Assembly: GCF_006352025.1 (NCBI RefSeq)
Contig: NZ_CP040937.1
Span: 186,001 to 250,000, forward strand
Reading direction: 5' to 3'
From: Hymenobacter sp. DG01
Lineage (GTDB): Bacteria; Bacteroidota; Bacteroidia; Cytophagales; Hymenobacteraceae
Length of the DNA stretch: 64,000 nt
In this document: in pieces, positions 8,056 through 17,635 of the stretch
How positions within the stretch are numbered: the stretch's first letter is position 1
Layout of the letters: each line of letters opens with the position of its first letter
Made by a program: the position numbers and the translations under genes
Notes under the pieces: model-generated
What the model saw: the letters and a program-made list of their open reading frames with translations, nothing else
Told to the model about the DNA's origin: nothing
Databases searched by the model: none

Positions 8056-8973
8056 ATGAGCCACGAAGCAGCCCCCGCCACCGCCCCGAGTACCCACCCC
8101 GAAGAACTTGTGGGCATGCAGGAGCTGAGGCTTCGGGGCTTCAAGGCCTACGAGGTGGACACGCCCACGCTTACGAATCACATCTACCGCCGCTGGGACT
8201 TTTTCAAAGTGGCGCTGCTGACCAGCAACTGCGCCGTGCATTACGCGGACCGCAGCATCGACATTACCGGCCCCAGCCTGATGTTCGCCAACCCGCACAT
8301 TCCGTATTCGCTGGAAATGCACGATGCGCGGTTCACCGGCTATACTTGCCTCTTCACCGAGGCGTTCATGAAGGAGAACGACCGGTCGGAAAGCCTGCAG
8401 CAGTCGCCCCTGTTCAAGGTGGGCGGCACGCCCGTTTTCCACCTCAGCGAGCTGCAAACCGCGTACGCCCAGGGCATCTTCCAGAAAATCCTGGCCGAAC
8501 AGGACTCGGGCTACCTCTACAAAGGCGACTTGATTCGCACCTACCTGCAGCTGCTCATCCACGAGGCCTTGCGCATGCAGCCCTCGGAAAGCTTCGTGCA
8601 GCACAAAAACGCCTCGTCCCGGATTACCGCCCTGTTTCTGGACCTGCTGGAGCGGTTGTTTCCGGTGGAAAGCCCCGACCAGGCCATGCCGCTGAAATCA
8701 GCGCAGGACTTTGCCCACCAGCTGGGCGTGCACGTCAACCACCTCAACCGGGCCGTGAAGGAAGTGACCGGCAAGCCTACCACGGCCCACATTGCCGAGC
8801 GGGTGGTTAGCGAAGCCAAGGCCCTGCTGCACCACACGGCGTGGAGCACGGCCGAAGTGGCCTACAGCCTGGGCTTCGAGTACCCGACCTATTTCAACAA
8901 CTTCTTCAAGAAGCACACCGGCACCACCCCGCTGGCCTTCCGCCGGGATGCCGAGCAGGTACCGGCGGTATAG
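8056..8973 (+). CDS. AraC-family transcriptional regulator, full length
   Basis: It has 305 residues. The N-terminal two thirds are an AraC-type effector domain. The C-terminus carries both helix-turn-helix motifs: LGVHVNHLNRAVKEVTG followed by the classical WSTAEVAYSLGFEYPTYFNN and FFKKHTGTTPLAFRRD. It is the only complete regulator in the 23-kb element and therefore the natural candidate to bind the repeated GTTTGA direct repeats spaced 21 bp, a spacing that fits one AraC-type dimer on one face of the helix. Its own upstream region (7857-8055) has no such repeat, so it is probably not autoregulated through that site. The inducer is unknown; an aldehyde or related electrophile is suggested by the target genes. 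Confidence 0.92.
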   Translation: MSHEAAPATAPSTHPEELVGMQELRLRGFKAYEVDTPTLTNHIYRRWDFFKVALLTSNCAVHYADRSIDITGPSLMFANPHIPYSLEMHDARFTGYTCLFTEAFMKENDRSESLQQSPLFKVGGTPVFHLSELQTAYAQGIFQKILAEQDSGYLYKGDLIRTYLQLLIHEALRMQPSESFVQHKNASSRITALFLDLLERLFPVESPDQAMPLKSAQDFAHQLGVHVNHLNRAVKEVTGKPTTAHIAERVVSEAKALLHHTAWSTAEVAYSLGFEYPTYFNNFFKKHTGTTPLAFRRDAEQVPAV

Positions 8974-9043
8974 CGCGCCAAATAGCCTAGGTTGTAGCTC
9001 AGCCCTGCGGCTAGCTGGCTGGAGCGTTGGGCAGCATTATACT

Positions 9044-9072
9044 ATTCAAACGAATCAGTAAGGGTTTCAAAC
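9044..9072 (-). promoter_or_regulatory. Orphan AraC-type operator (no promoter box)
   Basis: On the minus strand GTTTGAAA (9072-9065) and GTTTGAAT (9051-9044) are 21 bp apart, as at the other sites. At the expected 29-base distance there is CTAGCCG instead of ACCTTTG. It lies between the regulator gene and paoA and points away from paoA. It may work in the opposite orientation on the pao genes or be a decayed promoter. Confidence 0.6.
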
Positions 9073-9240
9073 ATTGCCGGGGCCGGGGGCAACTTCAGTA
9101 AGAGCAGCGGGTATATTCCGGCTGTAGTCGCCGTACCCGGGTACTGGCACGGGGTAGTAGCCTGTGGCTCGCGCTTCATTCCGGCCAGGTCCATACGCTA
9201 GTTCCCTGCTGGCTGACTTTCTCACCTAGCCCCTATCGCC

Positions 9241-9876
9241 ATGGAGTCTGACTTGTTTCCCCCCAACCCGGACACGCCGCAGCCGGCCGATGATTCGCGC
9301 CGCTCGTTCATGAAACAAGCCGGCGGCCTCTTCGGCTTGGCCCTGGCTTCCCCACTGGCGGGTCAGGCCGAACGGCTGACGGCCTACTCCAAGGTCATCA
9401 ACGGCGCCACCGACATCACGCTGCGCGTTAATGGCCAGGCCCACACCGTGCGCGTGGAACCCCGCGTAACGCTGCTCGACACGCTGCGAGAACGGCTGGA
9501 TTTGACCGGCACCAAGAAAGGTTGCGACCACGGCCAGTGCGGCGCCTGCACCGTGCACGTCAACGGCCAGCGCACCCTCTCGTGCCTAACGCTGGCCGTG
9601 ATGGCGCAGGGCAAAGAAATCACCACCATTGAGGGCCTGGCCAAGGGCGACCAGCTGCACCCCATGCAGGCGGCCTTCCTCAAGCACGACGGCCTGCAGT
9701 GCGGCTACTGCACGCCCGGCCAGATTATGTCGGGCGTCGCCTGCGTGCAAGAAGGCCACGCCACCACCGACGCGCAGTGCCGGGAGTGGATGAGCGGCAA
9801 TCTGTGCCGCTGCGGCGCTTACCCCAACATCCTGGCCGCCGTGCGCGAAGTAGCGGGCCAATCAGCAAAAGGGTAA
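9241..9876 (+). CDS. paoA: PaoA-like 2Fe-2S subunit of periplasmic aldehyde oxidoreductase
   Basis: The small iron-sulfur subunit of a molybdenum hydroxylase, 211 residues. A twin-arginine signal (SRRSFMKQAGG, R20-R21) directs the folded complex to the periplasm, as in E. coli PaoA. The plant-type cluster ligands are C95, C100, C103 and C115; the second cluster uses C154, C157, C189 and C191 (CGYCTPGQ and NLCRCGAYPN). It passes electrons from the molybdenum subunit to FAD. It is the first of three consecutive genes (4 bases to the next). The symbol is by domain order and Tat signal and assumes orthology. An orphan operator lies about 170 bases upstream. Confidence 0.9.
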   Translation: MESDLFPPNPDTPQPADDSRRSFMKQAGGLFGLALASPLAGQAERLTAYSKVINGATDITLRVNGQAHTVRVEPRVTLLDTLRERLDLTGTKKGCDHGQCGACTVHVNGQRTLSCLTLAVMAQGKEITTIEGLAKGDQLHPMQAAFLKHDGLQCGYCTPGQIMSGVACVQEGHATTDAQCREWMSGNLCRCGAYPNILAAVREVAGQSAKG

Positions 9877-9880
9877 TCCG

Positions 9881-10867
9881 ATGAACGACTTCAGTTATAC
9901 CCAAGCGGCTTCGGCCAAAGAAGCCACCGCCCTGCGCAAGGACACGCCCACGGCCGCCTACATCGCCGGCGGCACCACGCTGCTGGATTTGATGAAGGCC
10001 CACCTGCAGGAACATTCACAGCTGGTCGACATTACCATGCTGCCCTTCAAAGGCATTGAGCAAACCAAAGAGGGCCTGCGCATCGGGGCGCTGGAAACCA
10101 TGAGCGCCGTGGGCGAGCACCCGCTGGTGGTGCAACAGTACCCGGCCGTGTCACAGTCGCTGCTGCTGGCCGCCTCGCCCCAGCTGCGCAACATGGCTAC
10201 CATCGGGGGCAACATCCTGCAACGTACCCGTTGCGGCTACTTCCGCGACCCAGCCTTTCCCTGCAATAAGCGCGTACCCGGCTCCGGCTGCCCCGCCTTG
10301 GAGGGCGACAACCACAACCTGGCCATTTTGGGCGTGAGCGACTCGTGCATTGCCAACTCCTACCCGGGGGATTTCTCCGTGGCGCTGGCCGCTTTCGACG
10401 CGGTGCTGACCCTAGAAAAGGGCAAGGGCAAGCAGCGGCAAGTGCCGCTAAATGACTTCTACCGGCTGCCGGGCAATACGCCGCACATCGAGACCGTGCT
10501 GGAGCCCGGCGAGTTGATTGTGGCCGTCACGATTCCGACCGCGACGCATGCCCAGCGCTCCGCTTACTTGAAGGTGCGCGAGCGCAGCAGCTATGCCTAT
10601 GCCCTAGCCTCGGCCGCTGTGGGGTTGGACGTGCAATCTGGCACCATCCGCGCGGCCCGTGTGGCCCTGGGCGGGGTGGGGGCCCAGCCCTGGCGCAGCC
10701 GCGAAGCCGAGAAAGTATTGACCGGAGCGCCCGCGACGGAAGCTACCTTCCGAGCGGCCGCCGCGGCTGCCTTGCAAGGGGCCCAGCCCCGGGAACACAA
10801 CCGCTTCAAAGTAGAGCTGGCGCAAAACACGCTGGTGCGCGCCCTGCAGCAAGTCAGCGCGGGTTGA
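9881..10867 (+). CDS. paoB: PaoB-like FAD/4Fe-4S subunit
   Basis: The FAD-binding middle subunit, 328 residues. YIAGGTTLLDLMK at 27-39 is the FAD pyrophosphate-binding segment and MATIGGNILQRTRC at 105-118 the second. Cysteines C118, C128, C137 and C156 lie in an insertion of the kind that in E. coli PaoB binds an extra 4Fe-4S cluster, which distinguishes this group from ordinary xanthine dehydrogenases. It follows paoA by 4 bases. With no signal of its own, it is expected to be co-exported with PaoA by the Tat route. Confidence 0.9.
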   Translation: MNDFSYTQAASAKEATALRKDTPTAAYIAGGTTLLDLMKAHLQEHSQLVDITMLPFKGIEQTKEGLRIGALETMSAVGEHPLVVQQYPAVSQSLLLAASPQLRNMATIGGNILQRTRCGYFRDPAFPCNKRVPGSGCPALEGDNHNLAILGVSDSCIANSYPGDFSVALAAFDAVLTLEKGKGKQRQVPLNDFYRLPGNTPHIETVLEPGELIVAVTIPTATHAQRSAYLKVRERSSYAYALASAAVGLDVQSGTIRAARVALGGVGAQPWRSREAEKVLTGAPATEATFRAAAAAALQGAQPREHNRFKVELAQNTLVRALQQVSAG

Positions 10868-10920
10868 GCACCCTGCCCCTTCCTTTTCCCATCCCACGGC
10901 CCCTTACGCCCGAAGCATCC

Positions 10921-13260
10921 ATGGATACCGAACCCCAATTCTTCGAAACCAATGCGGCCCCGGGTGTCGTGGGGCAACCCCTCAGCCGCGTGGACGGCTG
11001 GGCAAAAGTGACCGGCCAGGCCAAGTACTCGGCCGAGTACAACCGCCTGCCGGGCCTGGTGCACGCCGTGCTGAAAACCAGCGACGTGGCCAAGGGCCGC
11101 GTCACGGGCTTCGACACCGGCGCCGCCCTGAAGCAGCCGGGCGTGCTGGCCATCCTCACGCACCAGAACCTGCCCAAGCTGGCCAAAACGCCCAACTCAC
11201 CCGAGGACCGCAAGGCGTTTGCTTCCTCGCCGATGAATTTCTTTCCGATGCTATCGGACCAGGTGCACTACGCCGGGCAGCCGGTGGCCATCGTCGTGGC
11301 CGACACGCTGGAGCACGCGCAGTACGCGGCGGCCTTGCTGAAGGTGAACATTGCGCCGGAAGCCCCCATATCTTCTTATCTGGACTCGAAGGCCCAGCTG
11401 TACGTTCCGAAGAGCGTACGGGGCTTTCAGCCGGGTGTCACCAAGCGCGGCGACGCGCAGGCGGCTTTTCAAAATGCCCCGGTGCAGCTGACCGCTACCT
11501 ACCACCACGCCACCAACCACCACAACCCCATGGAGCCCGGCGCCACCACGGCGCACTGGGAAGCCCCGGACCGCCTCACGGTGTACGACACCACCCAGGG
11601 CGTATCGGAAACGCAGAAGACGCTGGCCGCCATGTTGGGCCTGGCCACCGAGCAGGTGCGGGTGGTAACCAAGTACCTCGGCGGCGGCTTTGGCTGCAAG
11701 GCCTGGGTGTGGCCCCACGTGGTGCTGGCCCCGCTGGCCGCCAAGGCCGTGGGCCGGCCTGTGAAGCTGGTGCTCACGCGTTCCCAGCAGTTCACCGGCA
11801 TGGGCCACCGCGAAGAGCAGGAGCAGACCTTGCGGCTCGGCGCGACCAAAGAGGGCAAGCTGCTGGCCCTGGTGCACGAGAAAACGTCCACCACCTCGCC
11901 CTGGGAAGACTGGGCCGAAACCAACGGCCGCATCATCAACATGCTCTACGCCTGTCCTACTTTCGAGGGCACCTACCGGATGGGCAAGGCCAACGTGATG
12001 ACCCCGACCTCGACGCGGGCGCCCGGCGACATGCCCGGCTCGTTTGCCATCGAGTGTAGCCTGGACGATTTGGCGTCTCAACTGGGCCTGGACCCGATTC
12101 AGGTCCGCCTGCTCAACTACGCCGAGAAGGACCCCACGAACGGCCGCCCCTGGTCGAGCAAGAGCCTGAAAGAGTGCTACCAGCGCGGCGCTGAACTGTT
12201 TGGCTGGAGTAAGCGCAACCCCAAAAACGGCCAGACCCGCGCGGGCAACACGCTGGTGGGCTACGGCATGGCCACGGCCTCCTACCCCGTACACGGCTCC
12301 CAGGGCAACGCCCGGGTGCGCTTATATGCGGATGGGAGAGCCGTGGTGCAGGCCGGCGCGACGGACTTGGGCACGGGCACCTACACCATTGCCACCCAGG
12401 TCGCGGCCGACGCGCTAGGATTGTCGCCGGAAAACGTGCGCTTCGAGCTGGGTGATACCAACCTGCCCAGCACGCCGTGGTCGGGGGGCTCCAAGGCGGC
12501 GGGCACCGTGTCCTCGTCGGTGTACCTGGCCGCGCAGGACGTGTGGCAGAAGCTCGTCAAAGTAGCCGTTGGCGATAAACGCTCGCCCTTGTACGGGGCG
12601 AAGCCCGCGGAGGTGGTGATGGAAAAAGGCCGCCTGCAGTTGAAAGCCAAGCCGGCCACCGGGGAGGCCTTCGGCGAGGTGATGAAGCGGGCCGCCATGA
12701 GCGACGTGGAAGGCAGCGCCCTGGGCCGCTACGGTAGCGCCTACGAAAGCCAGCAGACCTCGACCATCACCAACATGAACCAAAAAGAGCAGCCCGTGGA
12801 GCATTCCATGCACGCCTTCGGGGCCCACTTTTGCGAGGTACACGTCGACCCCGAGCTGGGCACCGTGCGCGTGGCGCGCTGGGTGAGCGTGGTAGCCGGC
12901 GGCCGCATCCTCAACCCCAAAACGGCCCGCTCCCAAGTCATCGGCGGCAGCATCATGGGCATCGGCGCGGCGCTGATGGAGCAGACGGTGCACGACCCCC
13001 ACCTGGCCCGCTACACCAACGCCGACCTCGCGGGCTACCACGTGCCCGTCAACGCCGACATCCCCGAAATGCAGGTGGAATTTATTGACGAGCACGACCC
13101 CTATGTCAATCCCATGGGCGTGAAGGGCATCGGCGAGATTTCCATCGTGGGTGTGACGGCCGCTGTGGCCAATGCCGTGTTTCACGCCACCGGCCGGCGG
13201 CTGCGCTCCCTGCCCATGACCCCAAATAAGGTGCTCGACGCCCTACGCCAACCCGCCTAG
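10921..13260 (+). CDS. paoC: PaoC-like molybdopterin catalytic subunit
   Basis: This large subunit binds the molybdenum cofactor and oxidises aldehydes to acids. From the ATG at 10921 it has 779 residues; a TTG start at 10864 overlapping paoB would add 19, but the conserved region begins with VGQPLSRVDGWAKVTGQAKY. GGGFGCK near residue 255 and GVKGIGEIS near the end (catalytic glutamate at about 739) are the hallmark motifs. Substrates cannot be deduced. The dedicated cofactor-insertion chaperone (PaoD/XdhC type) is not in the window, so it would have to come from the host. Confidence 0.92.
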   Translation: MDTEPQFFETNAAPGVVGQPLSRVDGWAKVTGQAKYSAEYNRLPGLVHAVLKTSDVAKGRVTGFDTGAALKQPGVLAILTHQNLPKLAKTPNSPEDRKAFASSPMNFFPMLSDQVHYAGQPVAIVVADTLEHAQYAAALLKVNIAPEAPISSYLDSKAQLYVPKSVRGFQPGVTKRGDAQAAFQNAPVQLTATYHHATNHHNPMEPGATTAHWEAPDRLTVYDTTQGVSETQKTLAAMLGLATEQVRVVTKYLGGGFGCKAWVWPHVVLAPLAAKAVGRPVKLVLTRSQQFTGMGHREEQEQTLRLGATKEGKLLALVHEKTSTTSPWEDWAETNGRIINMLYACPTFEGTYRMGKANVMTPTSTRAPGDMPGSFAIECSLDDLASQLGLDPIQVRLLNYAEKDPTNGRPWSSKSLKECYQRGAELFGWSKRNPKNGQTRAGNTLVGYGMATASYPVHGSQGNARVRLYADGRAVVQAGATDLGTGTYTIATQVAADALGLSPENVRFELGDTNLPSTPWSGGSKAAGTVSSSVYLAAQDVWQKLVKVAVGDKRSPLYGAKPAEVVMEKGRLQLKAKPATGEAFGEVMKRAAMSDVEGSALGRYGSAYESQQTSTITNMNQKEQPVEHSMHAFGAHFCEVHVDPELGTVRVARWVSVVAGGRILNPKTARSQVIGGSIMGIGAALMEQTVHDPHLARYTNADLAGYHVPVNADIPEMQVEFIDEHDPYVNPMGVKGIGEISIVGVTAAVANAVFHATGRRLRSLPMTPNKVLDALRQPA

Positions 13261-13264
13261 TACC

Positions 13265-14023
13265 ATGCCACAACCCTCCTTTCGGCTGACGGTGCTGGCC
13301 GCTGTGCTCCTGCTTTTGCTACTGCCCCAGCGGGCCAGCAGTGCCCCGCTAACCGCGGACGCGCTGAGCAGCCGGCAGCAGGCCATGGTCACCATTGCGG
13401 CGCTAACGGCCAAAGGGGACCTGCCCGGACTGCATACAGCGTTGGGCGAAGGCCTGGAGGCGGGGTTGACTGTGAATGAGGAAAAGGAAGTGCTGGTGCA
13501 CCTCTACGCCTACTGCGGCTTTCCGCGCAGCCTGCAGGGCCTCAACACCCTGCTTAAGGTGCTGGACGAGCGCAAAGCGAAGGGAATCAAGGACGTGGCA
13601 GGCAAGCAGGCGTCGCCCATTACCAGCACCGAATCAAAGTACGAGCGGGGGAAGCAGAACCTGGAGAAGCTTTCGGGTAAGCCCGAAGCTGCTACTAAAA
13701 CCGGCTACGCCGCCTTCAGCCCCGAAATCGAGCGGTTCCTGAAAGAGCATCTATTTGCCGACCTCTTCGAGCGCGACGTGCTCACTTACCAGGAGCGCGA
13801 ATTGGTTACCATCACCGCGCTGGTGAGCCTGGGGGGCGTGGAGCCCATGCTGCAAAGCCACCTGGGCCTTGGGCTGTACAACGGCCTGACGCCCGCGCAG
13901 CTGAAGCAGCTGATGGCCGTAGCGGAAACCAGCATTGGGAAAAAGGACGCCGATGCCGGCCGGGCCGTGCTGGCGAAGGTCCTAAGCACGGCGCAACAGC
14001 CCACGGAACCCAACCGGAAGTAA
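13265..14023 (+). CDS. Exported carboxymuconolactone decarboxylase-like (AhpD-fold) protein
   Basis: It has 252 residues with a strong signal peptide (VLAAVLLLLLLPQRASSAP). Two repeats of the CMD/AhpD alpha-helical domain are visible: TIAALTAKGDLPGLHTAL...HLYAYCGFPRSL and TITALVSLGGVEPMLQSHL...VAETSIGK. Only the first has a cysteine and the classical CxxC pair is not present, so peroxidase activity is doubtful. It begins 4 bases after paoC and belongs to the same operon. Cupin plus CMD proteins next to aldo/keto reductases and flavodoxins recur in many genomes. The biochemical role is unknown. Confidence 0.82.
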   Translation: MPQPSFRLTVLAAVLLLLLLPQRASSAPLTADALSSRQQAMVTIAALTAKGDLPGLHTALGEGLEAGLTVNEEKEVLVHLYAYCGFPRSLQGLNTLLKVLDERKAKGIKDVAGKQASPITSTESKYERGKQNLEKLSGKPEAATKTGYAAFSPEIERFLKEHLFADLFERDVLTYQERELVTITALVSLGGVEPMLQSHLGLGLYNGLTPAQLKQLMAVAETSIGKKDADAGRAVLAKVLSTAQQPTEPNRK

Positions 14024-14095
14024 GCACGCGGAGATAAGGGTGAGCAGGCTCGGCAAGGGTTAGGCTGCCCACCGTTCGGGCCGGCCGGGGGTGAC

Positions 14096-14160
14096 GTTTG
14101 ATTTTTGCACACAATGGTTTGAATCGTGTTGTGCTGCCGCCCGCCAGCGGGGGACCTTTG
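14096..14160 (+). promoter_or_regulatory. AraC-type operator-promoter 4
   Basis: GTTTGATT (14096) and GTTTGAAT (14117) are 21 bp apart; ACCTTTG at 14154-14160 follows after 29 bases. It drives the TonB receptor, whose start is 153 bases further on. Confidence 0.85.
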
Positions 14161-14313
14161 TGTTGTTCAATTCCCAACAACTGTCAAGAGCATCTCCCTG
14201 AGGGATGCAGGTCGCTTTACCTGCGCGACGGCAGCCCTTCACGCCAGAGTGAAAAGTTAACTACCGCGCCCTCGCCGGAAGAACACCTTTCACTGGCACC
14301 ACGCCTCCCTCTT

Positions 14314-16659
14314 ATGTGGCCGTATAGCCTCCGTACTCTTGTGCTGGCCGTCCTGTTTGGGCTGGCGGTGCCCCGCCTCAGCTGGGCCCAGGCCCGGCAC
14401 TTGCTCAGCGGCACGGTGCGCGACCCCGCCGGCGCGACCCTGCCCGGCGCCACCGTGGCGGTGCCGGCCCTGGGTTTGGGCACGGCCACGGATAACGACG
14501 GCCGCTACCAGCTGGAGCTGCCCGCCGGAACGCAGCAGGTGACGGTGTCCTTCATCGGCTACCTGCCGCAGACCTTCCCGGTAAGTCTCAGCCAGCGCCA
14601 GCAGCGCGACATTACCCTGGCGCCCAACACCAACGAGCTGACCGAAGTGGTGGTGCAAGGGCAGCAAACGCTGCAGGAGAAGCTGACCACCACGCAGATG
14701 GGCGTCGAGCACCTCAGCATCCGGGAAGCCAAACTGCTGCCGGCGCTCTTTGGGGAAGTCGACATCCTCAAAACCCTGCAACTCAAGCCCGGCGTGCAAA
14801 GCGGCGGCGAGGGCAGCAGCGGGGTGTTCGTGCGCGGCGGCGCGGCCGACCAAAACCTGGTGCTGCTCGACAACGCGCTGGTGTACAACCCCAACCACCT
14901 GTTCGGCCTGTTCTCGGTGTTCAACTCCGACGCCGTGCAGTCGGTGGACCTCTACAAGTCGGGCTTTCCGGCGCAGTTTGGCGGCCGGCTTTCCTCGGTG
15001 ATTGACGTGAAGATGCGCGAAGGCAACCGCGAGAAATTCACCGTGACGGGCGGGCTCGGGCTCATTGCCTCGCGCTTGAGCTTAGAAGGTCCCATTAACA
15101 AAGGCAAGGGCTCGTTTCTCGTCAGTGGGCGGCGCACTTACTTCGACATCTTCACCCGGGCCCTCAACCGCGCCAACGAAGGCGACGACAGCTGGCAGCC
15201 CATTCCGGACTACTTCTTTCAGGACTACAACGCCAAGGCCAATTACACGCTGGGCGACAAAGACCAGGTGTTTGCCACCGGCTACCTGGGCCGCGACGTG
15301 TTCGGTTTCAACTCGTTTGCCAACCTGTCGGCCAACTTCTCCTGGGGCAACACCCTGGGCACGCTGCGCTGGCAGCACACCTTTTCACCCCGGCTCACGG
15401 CCAACACCCAGGTGGGCGTGACCAGCTACCGCTACTCACTCGGCAGTGCGTTTGACTTCGCCTCCTTCGGCCTGACGTCGACCATCCTCGACTACAATGC
15501 CCGGATAGATTTCGACTACGCGCTGAACCCGGCGCACCAGGTGCGCTTCGGGGCCAGCGCGACGCACCACACCTTCGGTGTGGGCCGCCTGCAGGTGGAA
15601 ACGGACGATAACTCGCTCAACATCGACGACGACATTACCTACCGGGCGGCAGAAGCCGGCCTTTACGCCAGTGACAACTGGAAGGTCACGGACAAGCTGC
15701 AGGCCGAAATCGGGTTGCGCCTGAGCGGCTTTCAGAGTGAGGGGAAGCTGTACGGCGGCCTGGAGCCCCGGGTGGCGGCGCGCTACGCGCTCAGCGACAA
15801 GCTCTCGCTCAAGGCCAACTATGCCCTGATGTACCAGTACGCCCACCTAGCCAGCAACACGGGCGCCTCGCTGCCCACCGACATCTGGTACCCCACGCGG
15901 CTGTCGGTGAAGCCGCAACGCTCGCAGCAGGTATCGACCGGCTTTAGCTGGCTGCTATTCGGTGGCAAGTACTTGCTCACGAATGAGGTGTACTACAAGT
16001 GGGCGCAGAACCAGGTGGACTTCCGCGACGGGGCCCAGATTTTCGCCAACCCCAACCTCGACCAGGAGTTTCTCTTCGGCAAGGGCTGGAGCTACGGTAA
16101 CGAGCTGTACCTGGAAAAGAAGGAAGGCAAAACCACCGGCTGGGTTGGCTACACCCTGGCCTGGAGCTGGCGCCGGTTCGGGGCCCAGCGCGGCACCACC
16201 GGCATCAACGACGGGCGCGACTACTACCCCAGCTACGACCGCCGCCACAACCTGAACGTGGTGGTGCTGCACCAGCTCAGCCCGCGCCTGAGCCTGACGG
16301 GCAGCTTCGTGTACACCAGCGGGGCCCCGGCCACGCTGCCGGCCGGGCGCTTTCCCCTGCAAAACGCGCCGGGGGGCTCCCTACTGCCCGTGCCGGTCTA
16401 CCCCGACCGCAACTCCTACCGCCTGATTCCCTACCACCGCCTCGATTTGGGCGTGGTCTGGAAGCTGCGGCCCGTGCGCTTCGGCACCGAGCGCGACCTG
16501 ACTTTCAGCGTCTACAACGCCTACGACCGGCGCAACGCCTACTTCGTCTACTTCGAGACGACGCGCAGCCCAACCACCGATATGATTAATGGCTTTAGTG
16601 CCCAGCAGGTGTCGCTGTTCCCCATCATCCCGTCGGTCACCTACAACTTCAAATTCTAA
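14314..16659 (+). CDS. TonB-dependent outer-membrane receptor with carboxypeptidase-like N-domain
   Basis: An outer-membrane importer of 781 residues. The frame is open from 14098, but that stretch contains operator-promoter 4, so the start is the ATG at 14314, followed by a signal peptide ending LSWAQ. Residues about 28-110 form a carboxypeptidase-regulatory-like domain (GTVRDPAGATLPGATVAVP). A plug domain follows (VFVRGGAADQNLVLLDNALV), then a beta-barrel with a final aromatic strand ending TYNFKF. It is paired with a DUF4249 lipoprotein 4 bases downstream, a frequent Bacteroidetes arrangement. Placement behind an AraC-type promoter suggests it imports the inducer or substrate of the redox enzymes; this is inference. 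Confidence 0.9.
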   Translation: MWPYSLRTLVLAVLFGLAVPRLSWAQARHLLSGTVRDPAGATLPGATVAVPALGLGTATDNDGRYQLELPAGTQQVTVSFIGYLPQTFPVSLSQRQQRDITLAPNTNELTEVVVQGQQTLQEKLTTTQMGVEHLSIREAKLLPALFGEVDILKTLQLKPGVQSGGEGSSGVFVRGGAADQNLVLLDNALVYNPNHLFGLFSVFNSDAVQSVDLYKSGFPAQFGGRLSSVIDVKMREGNREKFTVTGGLGLIASRLSLEGPINKGKGSFLVSGRRTYFDIFTRALNRANEGDDSWQPIPDYFFQDYNAKANYTLGDKDQVFATGYLGRDVFGFNSFANLSANFSWGNTLGTLRWQHTFSPRLTANTQVGVTSYRYSLGSAFDFASFGLTSTILDYNARIDFDYALNPAHQVRFGASATHHTFGVGRLQVETDDNSLNIDDDITYRAAEAGLYASDNWKVTDKLQAEIGLRLSGFQSEGKLYGGLEPRVAARYALSDKLSLKANYALMYQYAHLASNTGASLPTDIWYPTRLSVKPQRSQQVSTGFSWLLFGGKYLLTNEVYYKWAQNQVDFRDGAQIFANPNLDQEFLFGKGWSYGNELYLEKKEGKTTGWVGYTLAWSWRRFGAQRGTTGINDGRDYYPSYDRRHNLNVVVLHQLSPRLSLTGSFVYTSGAPATLPAGRFPLQNAPGGSLLPVPVYPDRNSYRLIPYHRLDLGVVWKLRPVRFGTERDLTFSVYNAYDRRNAYFVYFETTRSPTTDMINGFSAQQVSLFPIIPSVTYNFKF

Positions 16660-16663
16660 GCCC

Positions 16664-17578
16664 ATGCGTAAGTCTTTCCAGCAGTTCGCTGCCAACGTCA
16701 GCCTGGCCGGTCTGCTGCTGACTACCGCGGGGTGCGACCTGCAAAACGACGTCGATGTCGTGATGCCTGCCTACACCCCCGAACTGGTGGTGGAATGCTA
16801 TCTAGAGGCGGGACAGGTGCCGCGTCTCACAGTGGTAGAATCGGGCGCCTACCTGCCCTCCACGGTGGGGGGCACCGACCAGCCCACTATCACGCTGCCC
16901 ACCGCCACCACGCCCACCCTGGGCCTGGGCATCAACGGCATCACCATTCAGGTACCCGTCGATGTCACGGTCAACCTCACCTTGCCCAGCGGCCAGGTGA
17001 TGCCTATGCGGTTTGCGCCGGGCATCGACCCGGTGACGCGGCGGGTCTTCACCCACATCGGCACCAGTCCCCTGGCCCTGCAGCCGGGCCAGCGCTTCGC
17101 CCTGGACGTGCGCGACACCCGCGACCACCATATCACCGGTACGGCCGGGGTGCCCACCTTCGTGCCGATTGACTCGGTTCGCTACGGCTTCAACGGGCGC
17201 AGCGGTGAGGACCGGCAGGCCAACTTCATCACCCGCTGGACCGATGCGGGGGCTACAGCGGACTATTACCGTCTGCTGCTCACCACGACGCGCGAGCCCA
17301 ACGACTCCGAGGGGGACTACCTGGTCAGCGACCAGCTCTTCAACGGCCAGTCCTACATGGCCCCCACCACCTACCGCTTTATGCCCGGCGACACGATGAC
17401 GGCCACGCTGTATCACCTGGAGGCGGACTATTACAATTTCCAGCAAAGCGTCATGGGGGCCATTTCGGGCAACGGCAACCCCTTCTCGCAGCCGGCCCGC
17501 ATCCGCAGCACCGTGCAGGGCGGCTTGGGTGTATTCGCTGTGCTGGTCGCCGACCGTAGGACCCTGATTTTACGATGA
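16664..17578 (+). CDS. DUF4249-family lipoprotein
   Basis: From the ATG at 16664 the protein has 304 residues and begins with a lipoprotein signal, LLLTTAGC, with C24 as the lipidated residue. VECYLEAGQVPRLTVVESGAYL and the later TRWTDAGATADYYRLLLTTT match the DUF4249 pattern as I know it. Members are encoded directly downstream of TonB receptors and are thought to be surface-associated. It follows the receptor by 4 bases, so the two are one unit under operator-promoter 4. Confidence 0.82.
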   Translation: MRKSFQQFAANVSLAGLLLTTAGCDLQNDVDVVMPAYTPELVVECYLEAGQVPRLTVVESGAYLPSTVGGTDQPTITLPTATTPTLGLGINGITIQVPVDVTVNLTLPSGQVMPMRFAPGIDPVTRRVFTHIGTSPLALQPGQRFALDVRDTRDHHITGTAGVPTFVPIDSVRYGFNGRSGEDRQANFITRWTDAGATADYYRLLLTTTREPNDSEGDYLVSDQLFNGQSYMAPTTYRFMPGDTMTATLYHLEADYYNFQQSVMGAISGNGNPFSQPARIRSTVQGGLGVFAVLVADRRTLILR

Positions 17579-17635
17579 AAAACCGGCCATAACCTCTTGC
17601 TAAAGCCTCGGTCGTCACCCGCATCCACTCTGCTC

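Noticed and set aside
14098..14313. A longer start for the TonB receptor, 72 codons upstream
   Set aside because: That stretch contains operator-promoter 4 and lacks a signal peptide, whereas the ATG at 14314 is followed by one.
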